In this document: positions 24,780 through 37,300 of the stretch, piece after piece
Position numbering within the stretch: the first letter of the stretch is position 1
Layout of the letters: each line of letters begins with the position of its first letter
NCBI RefSeq assembly: GCF_024323335.1
Contig: NC_066580.1
Coordinates: forward strand, 138,213,648-138,277,647
Length of the DNA stretch: 64,000 nt
Source of the DNA: Lathyrus oleraceus
Lineage: Eukaryota > Streptophyta > Magnoliopsida > Fabales > Fabaceae
Reading direction: 5' to 3'
Notes under the pieces: model-generated
Told to the model about the DNA's origin: nothing
Seen by the model: only the letters and a program-made list of their open reading frames with translations
The model's database searches: none
Position numbers and translations under genes: made by a program

Positions 24780-25110
24780 TGGAAATGCAATCATTGACTA
24801 GGTTGCAAGTGTAAACATAATATCATTATTAGTGGTAAATAGAATTAGGACCTCAAAATTGAGCCAACTGCGAAAACACTACGGATGGAAGATAAAACTT
24901 GCAGAAAGTCAGTGGGAACAATTAAAGATGTACTGATCAAGATTGACAAGTTCCTATTTCATGATGTTAGACGTTGAGGCAAAACCTAACATACCTTTCA
25001 TTATGGGACAACCACTCGTGAATACCGCAAAGTTATTGGTGGACATTGACAAAGGTCAAGTGAAGTTCAAAATCAAAGACAGTGACGTATGCTTTAAGGT
25101 ATAAGGTATT
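24780..25110 (+). pseudogene. Athila protease remnant
   Basis: Continues the Athila element after the family C LTR. A frame reads NAIID, a stop, then VASVNIISL, matching the active-site region normally written D-L-G-A-S-I-N. Next comes GTIKDVLIKIDKFLF, and in another frame MMLDVEAKPNIPFIMGQPL followed by LLVDIDKGQVKFKIKD, matching the family's IPIILGRPFL and ALIDVEKGEL blocks. The catalytic Asp-x-Gly is broken by a stop or shift. No RT follows; the element was lost or deleted after about 25110. Confidence 0.75.
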
Positions 25111-26579
25111 ACATGACACTAGCAACCATCAAGCTATTGATGTTTAAAAAGTGTTATTGGGAGGAAACCAAGCAAATTTTTCATATTTTCTTAGGTAGTG
25201 TACATCCCGAAAATTCTTAGTCGGGCCGATTTATCTCTCTTAGAAAAATTCAGGATGGTAAGTCGGAATTACAACAATAAGTATGCTAGGATGGAACCGA
25301 GATGCTACCCGTAAAATATGACCATGCATGATCCTGGAGAGAAACACCCGGTTTGACCCATTGTAGATACCTGACGGCTGGTTCTCGGAGCAACCCGTCC
25401 TTGGCAGACACCGAACAACCGGGTTGGTAGCCTAAATGTAATGGTCAAGAGGCAGTTCAAGGGTTACATGGAAGTTACATATATAATTTAAAACCGTTGA
25501 GAAGCTTTATTAATGATCATTATGAAGATGGTTGGCAGTATGGAATGTAAGAAACAAAGAGATGTGTCTTGATGGATCATTAATACTCGAATCAGGGAAA
25601 CGAATGAGAGGGTTATATAAAGAGAAGCATATTAGATAGAAAATGGGGGACAATTGGGTGAGAGAAATATGAGATCAATATGCATGTAAAACTCACAGAT
25701 CCAAAGATAGAGTTGATCACCCCATTTTCCTCAAATATCATAACAATGGAAGTCTCAAGGGATACATTTGTAGTACCACAGTGAGCTCTTTGACAATGAT
25801 TAACTGCACTGACTGTCATCCATTGATGCAATATCATCATTAGAACTTTCCCATGGTATTCACATAGAGATAAATTGATGAAATATATAATGGAATAATT
25901 TTATAAATGCAGATTGCACGTTTACACGAAAGTAATCTCATTGAGAACGACAGTTCAAGCAGCATGTTGGTTACAATGCCGATACTATGTTTAGCATGGG
26001 AGATCCAGAGTCTAGCCCGTTCGGTGGGAGAAGCAGTAGCAGCATTGGTTCAGGAAAATGATGAAGAAACAACACTGACACTGTCAGTCGAAAAGATGTA
26101 CAAGAACATAAAATACTAGGAAATGATTCAAGATATGGATATTAGTTGTACTGCTTATACGGAAATAAGTCATGAGGAGGATCACATTGTCGACACCGAC
26201 ATCAAAAGATAAGTGATTTTAATGTTTTAGAAAGCTTTATATGTAATGTATTCTGAGATTGTGTGCTTAATATGTCACGTGCAGTGATTAATAGTAATAA
26301 TGTCTTTGCATCATGCATTTATGTGTATAGTGTTGTAATATACGGTGAAATCCTGATACATTGTAGAAATAGTGTTAACATCGAAAATGAGAACGTCATG
26401 GAGGTTTAGTTGTGAAGCTACATCGACTTAGATTTTATGTGTGTATTATGATATAATAATGTTTGGTTATCGTGATTTGCTCCGGGCAAACCGGTGGGTT
26501 TATGCCTCAGTGTTTCAGTAAGAACGATCTTTGATGGATGAATCGAATGTACGTGTCACCGTAATGGGAATGAAGTTGA
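25111..26579. other. Non-LTR stretch with no recognised gene
   Basis: Less AT-rich and less repetitive than its surroundings. A 70-codon plus-strand frame (25907-26119) reads MQIARLHESNLIEND with a later RSVGEAVAALVQENDEETT; I do not recognise it and it has no visible domain. A GGTTATATAAAGAGAAGC stretch near 25612 could be a promoter fragment, but nothing downstream supports it. Confidence 0.35.
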
Positions 26580-26906
26580 TCTTATCAATTAAAGGAATTT
26601 CCGATAACCATTTTTGCAAAAACCATCATTACGATCTGTGATCGATGTTTCAATTGCACAATCTACCCTTCCGGCGTTTTCGGCGACGTTACGTCATGCG
26701 AAGTTCTACACGAAAGCACGGCCGTCGGGGATAACTTTATTTTCAAGGCAACCAAGAGCTGGAACTTCACACTCACTGCATTAGGAGATGAGGTCACAAG
26801 TATTGTGCTGCTAGGAGATAACGAATCAAAGCAAGTTTTGGATGAATCCCCAATGAACTTCCAGCGTCAATGCCAATGTCGACCTGCTCAATTTACTTTC
26901 CACTAG
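26580..26906 (+). other. Unassigned open frame, about 108 codons
   Basis: A plus-strand frame runs open from the codon after a TGA (26577-26579) to TAG at 26904-26906 without a useful start codon. It reads through ITICDRCFNCTIYPSGVFGD and FKATKSWNFTLTALGDEV and is locally GC-richer than the flanks. It has a C-x2-C-x2-C-like start but no family I can name. It could be an exon piece, as it ends just where the chitinase-like fragment begins, but it is not part of the chitinase fold. It may be chance. Confidence 0.3.
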
Positions 26907-26907
26907 A

Positions 26908-27251
26908 GGTATCTTGATAATCTAAGATAACAAAACAGGTACTTTTACTTGACTGCTGCACCTCAATGTTTTATGCTAGATTACTATCTAGACAAAGCTA
27001 TCGAAACTGGCTTGTTTGATTATGTATGTGCTCAATTCCACAATAACCCTCCATGTCCATATTATAGAGCCAATTTTGATGCTACGTTTCCCTTAAAGTC
27101 ATGGAATGCTCAGACATCGTTGGTGCTACCAAATAATACGGTTTTCATGGGATTACCAACAGCAGCTCCTAGTTGTGGTTATATACCACCAAAAGATTTC
27201 ATTACTAAGCAATCAGATAAAAAGAAAAAAGAAACAAGTCAAACAACCTGA
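26908..27251 (+). pseudogene. Class III (GH18) chitinase fragment
   Basis: The frame YLDNLR, stop, then NRYFYLTAAPQC followed by GLFDYVCAQFHNNPPCPYY and, later, PNNTVFMGLPTAAPSCGYIPP matches the C-terminal half of plant acidic class III chitinases (hevamine type). There the equivalents are YLTAAPQCPFPD, GLFDYVWVQFYNNPPC and FLGLPAAP-x-AGSGYIPP. These enzymes cleave chitin in the cell wall space in defence. The N-terminal half, with the signal peptide and catalytic D-x-D-x-E, is absent. There is a stop in the YLDNLR segment, and the last helix-strand of the barrel is missing. Strongly diverged (for example PFPD to FMLD), so an old relic or retro-copy. It is the only host-type protein trace in the window. 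Confidence 0.75.
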
Positions 27252-27408
27252 TCTTCAATTTGTGACACAATGGCTGCAGGAAAGTAGGTTAAGAAATAAA
27301 AATGATTATACCAGTTTGAATATCATAGAGGAAACAGTAAGAGGATTGGATAAGCTGCGGAACCTTCTGTAGCCAATTTCGTGAATACTGAAATGGTATC
27401 AATGTAAC
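27252..27408 (+). other. Flank before solo LTR
   Basis: A short frame reads DLQFVTQWLQESRLRNKNDYTS and ends at 27372; not recognised. It runs into GTAAC (27404-27408), the left target duplication of the solo LTR. The old locus continues at 32801. Confidence 0.35.
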
Positions 27409-30400
27409 TGTAGCGGTGTATTCGTCGCTATATGATTTATTGATTAAACCATAAGTAAAGTATACAATGAATCGAGTCGCCACCGCACTTTTATTTATCC
27501 TAAGGACGGGTTAAAAAGCGAACAAAAACCTAAGAAGTTTTACACGTAGAAAACCAATAAAAGATCAGAGAATCTGGGTAAGGGGTAAATTACGCAATGG
27601 GAAGGTGTTAGGCACCCATCACGTCCTAGGTACTCCTAGGGAGCCCTTTTCACACTTGTTGTATAAGAAAATGTTTATTTGTTTTGACATATTGTGCAAA
27701 CATGAATGGGAAGATGAGAAAAGAATGTACAAATTAGTTATTTTTGTGTTTGAACGGATGAACCCGTTGCCTACGTACCTTCCATCAAAGGTAAGGATCA
27801 AAACGCCGTAGTTCGGCTAAAAGATTTCCAAAAATTAGTGAGTTCATTTTAAAACACGAGAACTAAGGCTTTTCATTACCAATGGGAGAAAACTCAACCA
27901 ACATCAACAATCCACCATGCGAGGATGGCTTCAACATACTAGTGAGGGGTTAACCCTATAATAAATATGGAAGACTTACGATCAACTCACTAAGGATAAG
28001 GTAAGATTTACATCAACCACTATGATAATTAAAACCTAAGACTAATGTATGAAAACATATTAACAATGGACAAAGCCAAAACAATTAAATGGGTGAAGTT
28101 AATTGATTATGATTATTCACAAAATATGGTCAATGTATGATTAATATTGATTCAAAGAAGTGTTATGAAAAGTGAAGTTTGAAAAGTCAAGGACTTATGG
28201 TCCAAGTTTCTAATTTGAAAAGACATGAAGATGTTTGCACAACAAGTCAAAGTTTTTGAAAGCAAAGTGTGAAAAAGTTTAGGACAAAGAGGGTATGAAT
28301 GATGGAATGTAAAACTTCTTAGAAAGATTCACCTCTTGAAATCATATAGAAGATGACTCAAGTGTGTCCTTAGGAATAGGCAACAATGCAAGTAAAAATA
28401 AAGCAAGGTGATACCGGATGCCATCAATGGTCTTATACCAATCTCACAAACAAAAGCGGATATCGGATACCAATGAATGGGTTTACACCAATCTCCTAAA
28501 ACACACAATGATACCGGAAGCCAATAATGGTCTTACTCCAATCTCACAAAAGCAAAAGCGGATATCGGATACCAATAAATGGGTTTACACCAATCTCCTA
28601 AAGGAAAACAAAACTTGGATGTCGGATGCCAATCTATCTGGACTTATACCAACCCCCAAAGGATGATCATAGGAATACAAATGCCAACAACATGGACTTA
28701 TAATTGCATCCTCACATACAACAAACAAACAAGCATTTAAGCAATGGACATGAGTGACCCAGTGAAATGGTCTTACACTCTGTCCCTTCCAAATCCTAGG
28801 AACAAAAGGCCAAAGAACATGGTCTTACAATTGTCCTCAATGGGTAAACCAAACATGGATCACAAAGATATGCAATGATGATCATGCAATAATGAACAGT
28901 CAATGATGATAAGTACACAAAGGCAAACAAGCATGTACAAATACAACAAGCAATCAATCAAACAAACATTTAGCACACTCTATAACCAAACAATTAGGCT
29001 CAATCAAAGGGTTAGACTTAAAAGTCAACTGGAATAGGGTCAATGGTGCTCTTAACCTTGACATTGAGAGCCAAGGTGAAGCAGATGAAAGGATATGAGG
29101 GGTGTGCCTCATCACTCTTATCCCTGGTCAGGGAGAGCATTGAATATCAGAAGGTGTGGGAGTTCAGAAAGATGGAACTCTCTCCACAAGTTAGACTCGA
29201 TAGATCTTGGGTTTTTACTCACTATGCATCAACACATGTGGTGTGAGCAAGGTGAGTGACTCACAGAATAGTAGGAGATAGCCTACATATCTCTTTTGTC
29301 TACCAATTGCCTCACATGAGGTCTTTTCCTGCTTGGGGACAAAGTTAAACAATCACAAACATTGTCTCTTAAGGAGGACTTCAGACAGTTGCCTGGCTAA
29401 ATAACAAGCCAGGTCTTCCAGACTACATGGAGACAAGAGAGTCTACCTCAATGCTTAAGCAAAGCAAAGCAATAACAAGTTCTCAAAGGAACTAAAGCGA
29501 CTATGGTACCTGAAATCAATCAAAGATAATCAGTATCCCAATCACAAGGTCAAAACAGACAAGTTATGAACCAACAGTCAACACAATCAATCACATGTGC
29601 AAAGCACCAACTCAAAGCAAATGAGTTAGCATCCTACAAAACAAACCATGTTAGTTCAATCACAATCAATTAAACCAAACTCAATCAACTTGGATTAAAT
29701 TCCTTAAAGCAATTGCTTCTTTAACCTGAAAAAACAACTCAAATGTGAGAAGTAAGACCACTAGGACAAGCCTAGGGTCAAAAGGAGGTAAAAAATTCAA
29801 AACAGCAAGTGAAAATCGATCAAAATCAAGATTTATCAAACAAGAGTAGAATCCAATTGGTCTCACATCAAAACTATGCACCAAACCCAATTCATACACA
29901 AAACATGTCAAACTATGCATTTTGAAATCACATTGGAGCAAACAGAATGATCACAATCAAACCAATACCAAAATAGCTCAATAAATCCCCAGAAAATTCA
30001 AGCTTAAACAGAACACATTCAAAGAGCTGCATATCAAATTTCATGCCATTTGGACCAGGGGAAGTAAGTCAATGAAAATCATAAAGTCAACACAAGTTCA
30101 TACAAGCTCTTACATGGCATCAAAATATGCATTCACTTCAACCAATCATAAAACAGAGATAAAACATGATAAATGGATGGGACTAAAACCATGACAAACC
30201 TCAAGATGTCTACAATACACATGCCAAATTTCAAATCCATCCAATTAATAACCAGAATTTCACAAATCAAATGGGAAGATGTATCACAAAAAGTCAACAA
30301 ATGACTAAACAGCAAATAAAATCCCAATCAAATAGGAAATGCCTTCAAAAATCCCAGAAAAATTCACATGCAAAAATCCAGAGCAAATCATGTTCAACAA

Positions 30401-32805
30401 GCATAGAAAATAAAATCAAGAAGATGCACAAAGCATGGTATGGCACAAAATATAACACTCCAAAGATCATATCATATCTCTCAATCCAGGAACTCAAAAA
30501 TTACAAACCACATATCAAAATGACCAGAAGTGAGTCTAGAATGCACATGTAAAATTTCACACATTTTGGAGCAAGCATCAAGATTTCATGAATGGAATGG
30601 CAAAGCATATGCAAGAAACATACATGAACAAAGATATTAGACCAAAATAAAACACAGCCGTGCACAACTTGTGATATCATGCTCATAAAAAACTAGATGA
30701 AAAATGGAGATGGATGCAAAAATCCCCACACAATTTGGATCATCCAAGAATTATTTATGAATTTTTGAAGTTTAATCAAGAAAATGAAATAAACATTAAA
30801 ACATAAAAATGAAATAATGCTGAGCGTGGCAAAGTTGTAAATATGCTACTCACTTAATGAAACTCTGCGTTTCATTAAGTGAGGTGTCCTCACGTGAATG
30901 GATGCAGGGGCGCGGGAAACAACTATTCAAAAGCAAAAGCCAGGCATGTGGATCAAATCGCGATCTGGAGAAGAATTTCGAACACCTTCATCGTGTTCTT
31001 CATGTTCTTCATGAACATGAACAAATTTTCATGAAAATACGCAAGCGGCATACCATTCGAATCAGCAAATCATGTAGATCACTAAAACAGCAAGCATTCA
31101 TCATAACTCTAAGCATGCTAATCAGATCGAGCAAAAGAAGATTTCATATCCAAACTTCAAATCTAGATTTCTTCATCAATACTTAATGGATTAACACGAT
31201 CTAAGTTTCAGTGTACTCTAGGTCGCAAGATCTACCTAAACCACATGCTCATTCTAGCAATTAAAGAATTCGAAATCTGACCTTATGAATATGCAGTTCT
31301 TGATTCAGCTTGTTTCGAGACTCCAATTGCCAAAACAGATGCTGATTGATGCAAGGGAAGATGAAAGGAATCGATGCTTTAGCTCAGAAATGCTTGATGA
31401 TGAAGAATTTTCAAACTGCCATGGAAGCTCAAGATGTTAACAGTTGCGGTTCAGCCAAGTTCCTCGTGGTTTCTCCTTCAACAGATGAGCAATAGCACCT
31501 ACAAATGATGATTAACACAAGAGAAACCAAAAAGAATCATGAAATTCGAAGGAAAAAGTGAGAAAAAGTTTGAAGAATTTTGAGAGAATTTTGAGATTTT
31601 TGGATTTGGATATGAGAAAATGAATCTGGATCTCGAATTCAGTTATGATTAGGACTATATAGTCCTTGTTAATCCAGCTACTAAACATGATTAAGCCAAA
31701 TTGGAAGTGATTAGCAAGAAGCTCATGTTATGTCAATTGGCAAAATTGCCCTTTCTCACCTTGAACCAATGGAACAGTAAACTTTTGCTTGCAGCAAGTC
31801 ATAAATCATGTTTAGAAGCTATTCAAATTGGTTTGGCATGAAAATTCCATGTTTTTTTGAAAATCACTATTTTTCCCACCAAAAATTTAATTGGTTCACT
31901 TGAAAAATGACCTTTTTATGTGAAGGTTTTTGATGAAATTTGATGATGCATTATGATAGTACATGTTAAATGGGATTTGCTCAAAAAAGAATCACCCAAA
32001 TTGGCCAAATGGTTTGAAAGTTATGCCACTTTGAAATCCCAAAATTCTTGAAAATGATTTGATCATAACTTGCCAACCAAAAATGAGAAATGAGTGTTCT
32101 TGGACTTTTTGGAAAGGCAAGAGCAAGATATTCAACTTTCATGTTGGACAAAATTTGATTTGAAGCTTTATTGGACATGTAATTTTGAGGAGAATGACTT
32201 TCCATTTTTGACAGCTGAAAATTACAGGTCATTACTATTTTGGGAAACTTTTCGTCTGACCTTAAATCCTTCACTGTGGATGTTTGAAATGTTATATGAG
32301 GCTTGTATGGACATGAATGAGACCTTTCCAACCATCTCACACCTTCCAATCCCTGATTAAATGCACAGTTGACCACAGTTGACTTTGCTAGGGTTTTGGT
32401 TGACTGAGCCATGCTTTGATGAATTTCAAGCCTTTTTCTCTTGATATCTTGATACCAAATGATATCACAACTCATATGAATCTCTTATGAATGATCATGG
32501 TGCCCAAATTCTTCAAGAATGGCCACCATCCATTGCTCAATGGCTGATTTGACTGTTTTGACCTAGTTTGCTTCATCTGCAAGTAACAAGGTTAAATGAC
32601 AATATTTTTGTACTTTTGGGCTAGTAAACAAATGAAAAGCAATGATATACAAATGCAATACATGCTTGGTGATCAAGAACCACACTCACAAGGTAACCCA
32701 CCCACAAGAAGGCAAGCAAAGGTGTACAAAGATCCTTGAGGCAATGAATGATATGATATGATGCCATGAGGGATCTTAGGGCAAAAATTGGGGTCTTACA
32801 GTAAC
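27404..32805 (-). mobile_element. Solo family A (Ogre-type) LTR with TSD GTAAC
   Basis: A single LTR of 5392 bp (27409-32800), starting TGTAGCGGTGTATTCGTC and ending GGGGTCTTACA on the plus strand, flanked by the exact five-base duplication GTAAC (27404-27408 and 32801-32805). The element's sense strand is minus. It carries the conserved hairpin block (27769-27816), the minisatellite (about 28410-28660) and a CTATATAG TATA-like site (31655-31662). Solo LTRs arise by recombination between the two LTRs of a full element. It is about 1.6 kb longer than the LTRs of the full Ogre at 37449 because of extra sequence around 29640-31300. Confidence 0.92.
28410..28660 (-). repeat. Minisatellite in solo family A LTR
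   Basis: About five units of 50-56 bp of the form GATACCGGATGCCAA, then TGG(T/G)CTTATACCAATCTC. Two adjacent units alternate (GATATCGGATACCAATAAATGG and GATACCGGAAGCCAATAATGG), suggesting a doubled higher-order unit. Confidence 0.8.
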
Positions 32806-32839
32806 GTCGGAGCAACACTAAAGGATGATTTCTTGTCGT
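32806..32839. other. Residual old-locus DNA between two insertions
   Basis: 34 bases of the pre-insertion locus separate the solo LTR's target duplication from the copia LTR; the last five, GTCGT (32835-32839), are the copia target duplication. The locus continues at 60052. Confidence 0.85.
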
Positions 32840-33328
32840 TGTTGAATTGTAATTCCTTGTGTCGAAGCAGGTTGTTCGACAGAACAAGGAATTGTCGAAC
32901 CACCTAGTGTCTTGAGTTGTATTAGTATTGAAGTGTTGAAGCATGTTGTTTCACACAAGATTTTGATTTTGGCATATTTTAGTAGTGTTAGCTATTTTAG
33001 GTTTTTATAATTTTGGGTTTTATCTTGAGGTCCAAGTTAACATAAATCTATAAATAGAGAGAATAACCCGTATTTTTGTAATGAAGTTAATAGAGTATTC
33101 ATAACATTGTATTCACAGTATTTTGCAGTTGGAAAGTGAATAAGAAGTTTTCCACAATTTGTGGGCATAAAAAAATTCTACATAATTTTATTACTCTTAT
33201 CCTTCATCGTTCTTTACCCTCTTTCTTTCTCCATTGTTCTTCTCTTTTCATTGCTATTGTATGAGTAATAACAATCTTGTTCATCAAGATTGATTGAATT
33301 CTCCATAGATTTTGGGGGATTTTCAACA
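32840..33328 (+). repeat. 5' LTR of Tork-like copia
   Basis: TGTTGAATTGTAATTCC to TTTCAACA, with a TATAAATA box at 33049-33056 followed by a GAGAATAACCCGT stretch. It matches the divided 3' LTR closely, including the repeated TGTCGAA and TATTCACAGTATTTTGCAG stretches. Confidence 0.9.
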
Positions 33329-33346
33329 TCTGATATCAAGAGCTCC
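33329..33346 (+). other. Primer-binding site, initiator-Met tRNA type
   Basis: TCTGATATCAAGAGCTCC follows the 5' LTR and is one substitution and one insertion away from the usual TGGTATCAGAGCTCC. Confidence 0.7.
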
Positions 33347-33377
33347 GATTGAAACGATTCGTGGGAAGAAAATCACA

Positions 33378-34300
33378 ATGGCAACAAATCATCCAAACAG
33401 GCATTTTCCAGCAAATCTTCCAATTCTCAAGAATAACAATTATGAGAATTGGTGCAAGCAGATAAATGTTGTGTTATGTTATCAAGATCTTTGGGATCTT
33501 GTGAAGGAAGGAGTAGCAACGCTTGCAGAAGACACGACAAATCAAGAAAATGCTGCACATAAAGAATTGAAGAAGAAAGATTATAAAGCTCTCTTTATAA
33601 TCCATCAATGTGTTGATGCAGATAATTTCAAAAAGGTTAGTGATGCAGAGTCAGCAAAATAAGCATGGGAAATTCTGGAGAAATCGTTTGGAGGCGCATA
33701 AAAGGTGAAAGATGTGAGGTTACAAACTCACAAAAGAACGTATGAATTGCTTTAGATGGAAGATAATGAAAGCATAACTGATTTCTTCACAAAGGTTACA
33801 AAATTGGTGAATCAAATCAAGGTATGTGGAGAAGTGTTGACATCAAGATCTATTGTTGGAAAGATCTTGAGGTCGTTGGCTCCAAAGTTCGACCATGTGG
33901 TAGTAGTCATAGAAGAGTCGAAGATTTGTTGAAATTGACAAAGGAAAGGCTTCAATGGATGCTTGAATCTCATAAACAAAGAATGGTTGAAAGAGTTGCA
34001 GGAAAGTCGAAGAGTGATATGGCTTTGCAGGCTCAATCAACAAAAGAAAAAAGGCAAAGGAAACTGGAATGGCAACAAAGGCATATGAGGTTACAACAAT
34101 TCAACTGGTCGAAATCAGCAAGAAGGAAACTGGTCGAATAGGAGAAAACCCTGGAACCAAGGCAACCAAAGAGGTGGTGTTGTAGGTAGAAGAAGAGGTG
34201 GTGGTCAAATTCTAGACAAGAGTCACATTCAGTGTTACAATTGTCAAAGGTATGGTTATTATTCTAGTGATTGTCCAGAAAAGCAGAAGAATCAAGAAAC
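33378..34300 (+). pseudogene. Copia gag, disrupted
   Basis: Starts MATNHPNRHFPANLPILK, then NNYENWCKQINVVLCYQDLWDLV (capsid domain of Tork gag) and DYKALFIIHQCVDADNFKKV. An in-frame TAA at 33660 follows the ESAK stretch. Later pieces lie in shifted frames: VRLQTHKRTYELL, SITDFFTKVTKLVNQIKVCGE, and, near 34233-34277, the zinc knuckle CYNCQRYGYYSSDC. In that knuckle the expected histidine (C-x2-C-x4-H-x4-C) is Y, which would abolish metal binding. Gag normally forms the particle that packages element RNA. Multiple stops make this non-functional. Confidence 0.85.
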
Positions 34301-37300
34301 TTATGCAAAGCTGGTGAAACATGAAGAAGAAGAGACGTTGTTGATGGTTACAACAAGAGAAGAAGAGGGATTCAAGGACCAGTGGTACTTGGACTCAGGA
34401 TGCTCATCACACATGTTTGGAAGGAAAGATTGGTTTGTCAACATAAAGCCCTCAATGAAGAATATGGTGAAATTTGAAAATGACAACACTCTAGCAGCTG
34501 AAGGTGTTGGTGATGTTCTGATTATGAGGAAAGATGGCAAGAGGTCAGTAATTTCAAATGTGTTGTACATACCAGGCATGAAGAGTAATTTTCTCAACAT
34601 ATGACAGTTAGTCGAAAAGAACTACAGAGTGTCGATCGAAGACAAGATGATGAGAGTTCTCGACTCAAATGGAAGACTGATCTTGAAGGCTCAAATGTCT
34701 CAGAATAGAACCTTCAAGATTGAACTAAATGTGATGGAGCATGAGTGCCTTGCAACAGCAGCCAACATAAATGAATGAATATGGCATTATAGACTTGGTC
34801 ATCTCAATTTCAAAGACATCAGAGATCTGAAGAGAAGAAATATGGTTTCAGGATTACCATAAATCGACATTCCAAATGAAGTATGTGAAGAATGTGTGCA
34901 AGCGAAGCAGCATAAGAACAACTCCAGTAAGAATGCAGGAAGCATGTCGAAGGCAATTCTTGAAGTCATATACTTTGATGTATGTGGTCCTCTCTAGGTG
35001 GATTCGATTGGAGGTAACAAATAATTTGTTACATTCATAGATTATTTCAGTCGAAAACTATGGTCTTACCTGATCAAGAAGAAAAGTGAAGTGATTGAGG
35101 TATTTGCCATGTTTAAATCTATGGTCAAAAGACAGAGCGGTCGAAAGATCAAGACTTTGAGGACTGATGGTGGTGGAGAATATGTGTTGAAAGACTTCGA
35201 TACATTATGTGTGAAAGAAGGGACTGTGCATGAGGTGGTGTCACCCTACACTCCACAACAGAATGGAGTCGCAGAAAGGAAGAATAGAACCATTATGAAT
35301 ATGGTTAGAAGTATGTTGGAAGGCAAGCATTTATCCAAAGAATAATGGGGAGAAGCTGTATCGACTACGACATATATCCTGAACAGATGTCCGACGAAGA
35401 AGCTAGAAGGAATCACGCCAAAAGAATGTTGGTCTGGTGTCAAGCCTAACTTGAGTCATCTGAAGGTGTTTGGATCTATAACACATAGAATGTGCCAGAT
35501 CAGTTGAGAAGAAAACTTGATGACAAGTCGGGTCAGATGATCCTGATAGGATATCATTTGACTAGAGGATACAAGTTGTTTGACCCAGTGAATAAGCAAG
35601 TGGTGATCAGTAGGGATGTGATCATAGATGAGCTTAAGGAGTGGGATTGGATTGAGAATGTAAAGAAAGATTCAGTGAGAATGTAAAGAAAGATTCAGTG
35701 AGAATCTTTTATGATGAACCAGCTAGTGAAGTCGAAAGAGAAGTTCGACAGGAGGAAGTTAGAGGTGAAGTAGGCCCAAGCAGACCTCAAAGAACAAGAC
35801 ACATGCTTGCAAGGTTGCAAGAATGTGTGATTACATCAGATGATGTGGTCAATGAAGAAGGTGACCTGGTACATTATGATTTCTCCGCAAATGTCGAACC
35901 TGTCAATGCAGCTGAGGCATTGAAAGATTCAAAATGGATGAAAGCAATGGATGAAGAGCTGAAGTCAATCGAAGTCAACAACACTTGGTCACTTGTCGAA
36001 TTGCCCCAAAACAAGAAGGCAATCGATGTGAAGTGGGTATACAAGGTGAATTTGAATCCCAAAGGAGAAGTGACTTGACACAAGGCGAGACTTATGGCGA
36101 AAGGATTTCTTCAGAAAGAAGGAATCGACTTCGATGAAGTTTTTGCACCTCTTGCTAGGATCTAAACAATCAGATTGGTTGTTGGTCTAGAAAACATACA
36201 CAACTGACAAATGTGTCAGATGGATGTGAAATATGCATTCCTTAATGGCCCCTTAAAAGAAGAAGTTTATGTTGCACAATCAGTTGGTTTTGTGAAATAT
36301 GGAAAAGAAAGAAAGGTGTACATGTTGCATAAAGCCCTGTATGGACTTAAACAAGCTCCAAGAGCTTGGAACAAGAAGATATATGGATTTCTAAGGGAGA
36401 AGGAATTTGTGAAGTACAAATCTGAACATGGAGTATATGTAAGAAGAAGCAAGAGTAAATTGTTTATATTATGTATCTATGTCGATGATTTGTTGATAAC
36501 ATGTAGTTGCAAGAAGTAGATCGAAGACTTCAAAGGTGATCTCAACAAGGAATTCGAAATATCAGATCTGGGTGATATTTCATATTTCCTTGGCATCGAA
36601 CTCTACAAGAGTGGTAGAGGTTTGTTGATGCATCAAAGAAGTTATGCAGGCGAAATACTAAAGAGATTTGAGATGCAAGATTACAATCCAACTTCGACTC
36701 CAACTAATCCCAGATTACAATTGTCGAAAGATTCAGATGAAGATGAAGTTGACCCAACCCAATATAGAAGACTTATTGGGTCACTTGGATACCTTTGTCA
36801 TACAAGACCTGACTTAGCATACAATGTAGGTATGGTGAGTAGGTTCATGCAGAAGCCAAAGGTATCACATCTAGCATCGATGATAAGGATACTAAGGTAT
36901 CTAAAAGGAAATCTCGACTATGGAATTTTGTTTCATGCAGTTGATGAAGGAAAAAAATGCAAATTAGTGATACACCGACACAAGTTAGTGTATTGACATT
37001 GAGGATCGAAAATCCACAGCTAGTTATGTGTTTATGCTAGGTGGTGCATCAGTTGCTTGAAGTTCGAGAAAGGAGCCAGTAGTGGCATTATCATCGTGCG
37101 AAGAAGAATACATAGTTGTTTCTCTTTGTGCATGTCAAGCAACGTGGATGGTGAATCTGGTCGGAGAGATAACATCGATGAATCATGGAGCAATTACCAT
37201 GAAGATCGACATCATGTCAGCTATCAATCTGGCAAAGAATCCGATAGCACATGGTCGAAGCAAGCACATCGAAATGAGGTTTCATTATCTTCGAGAGTAG

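Noticed and set aside
32094..32475. 164-codon minus-strand frame and overlapping plus-strand frame
   Set aside because: Both lie in the end of the solo LTR and recur partly in the other family A LTRs; no similarity to a protein.
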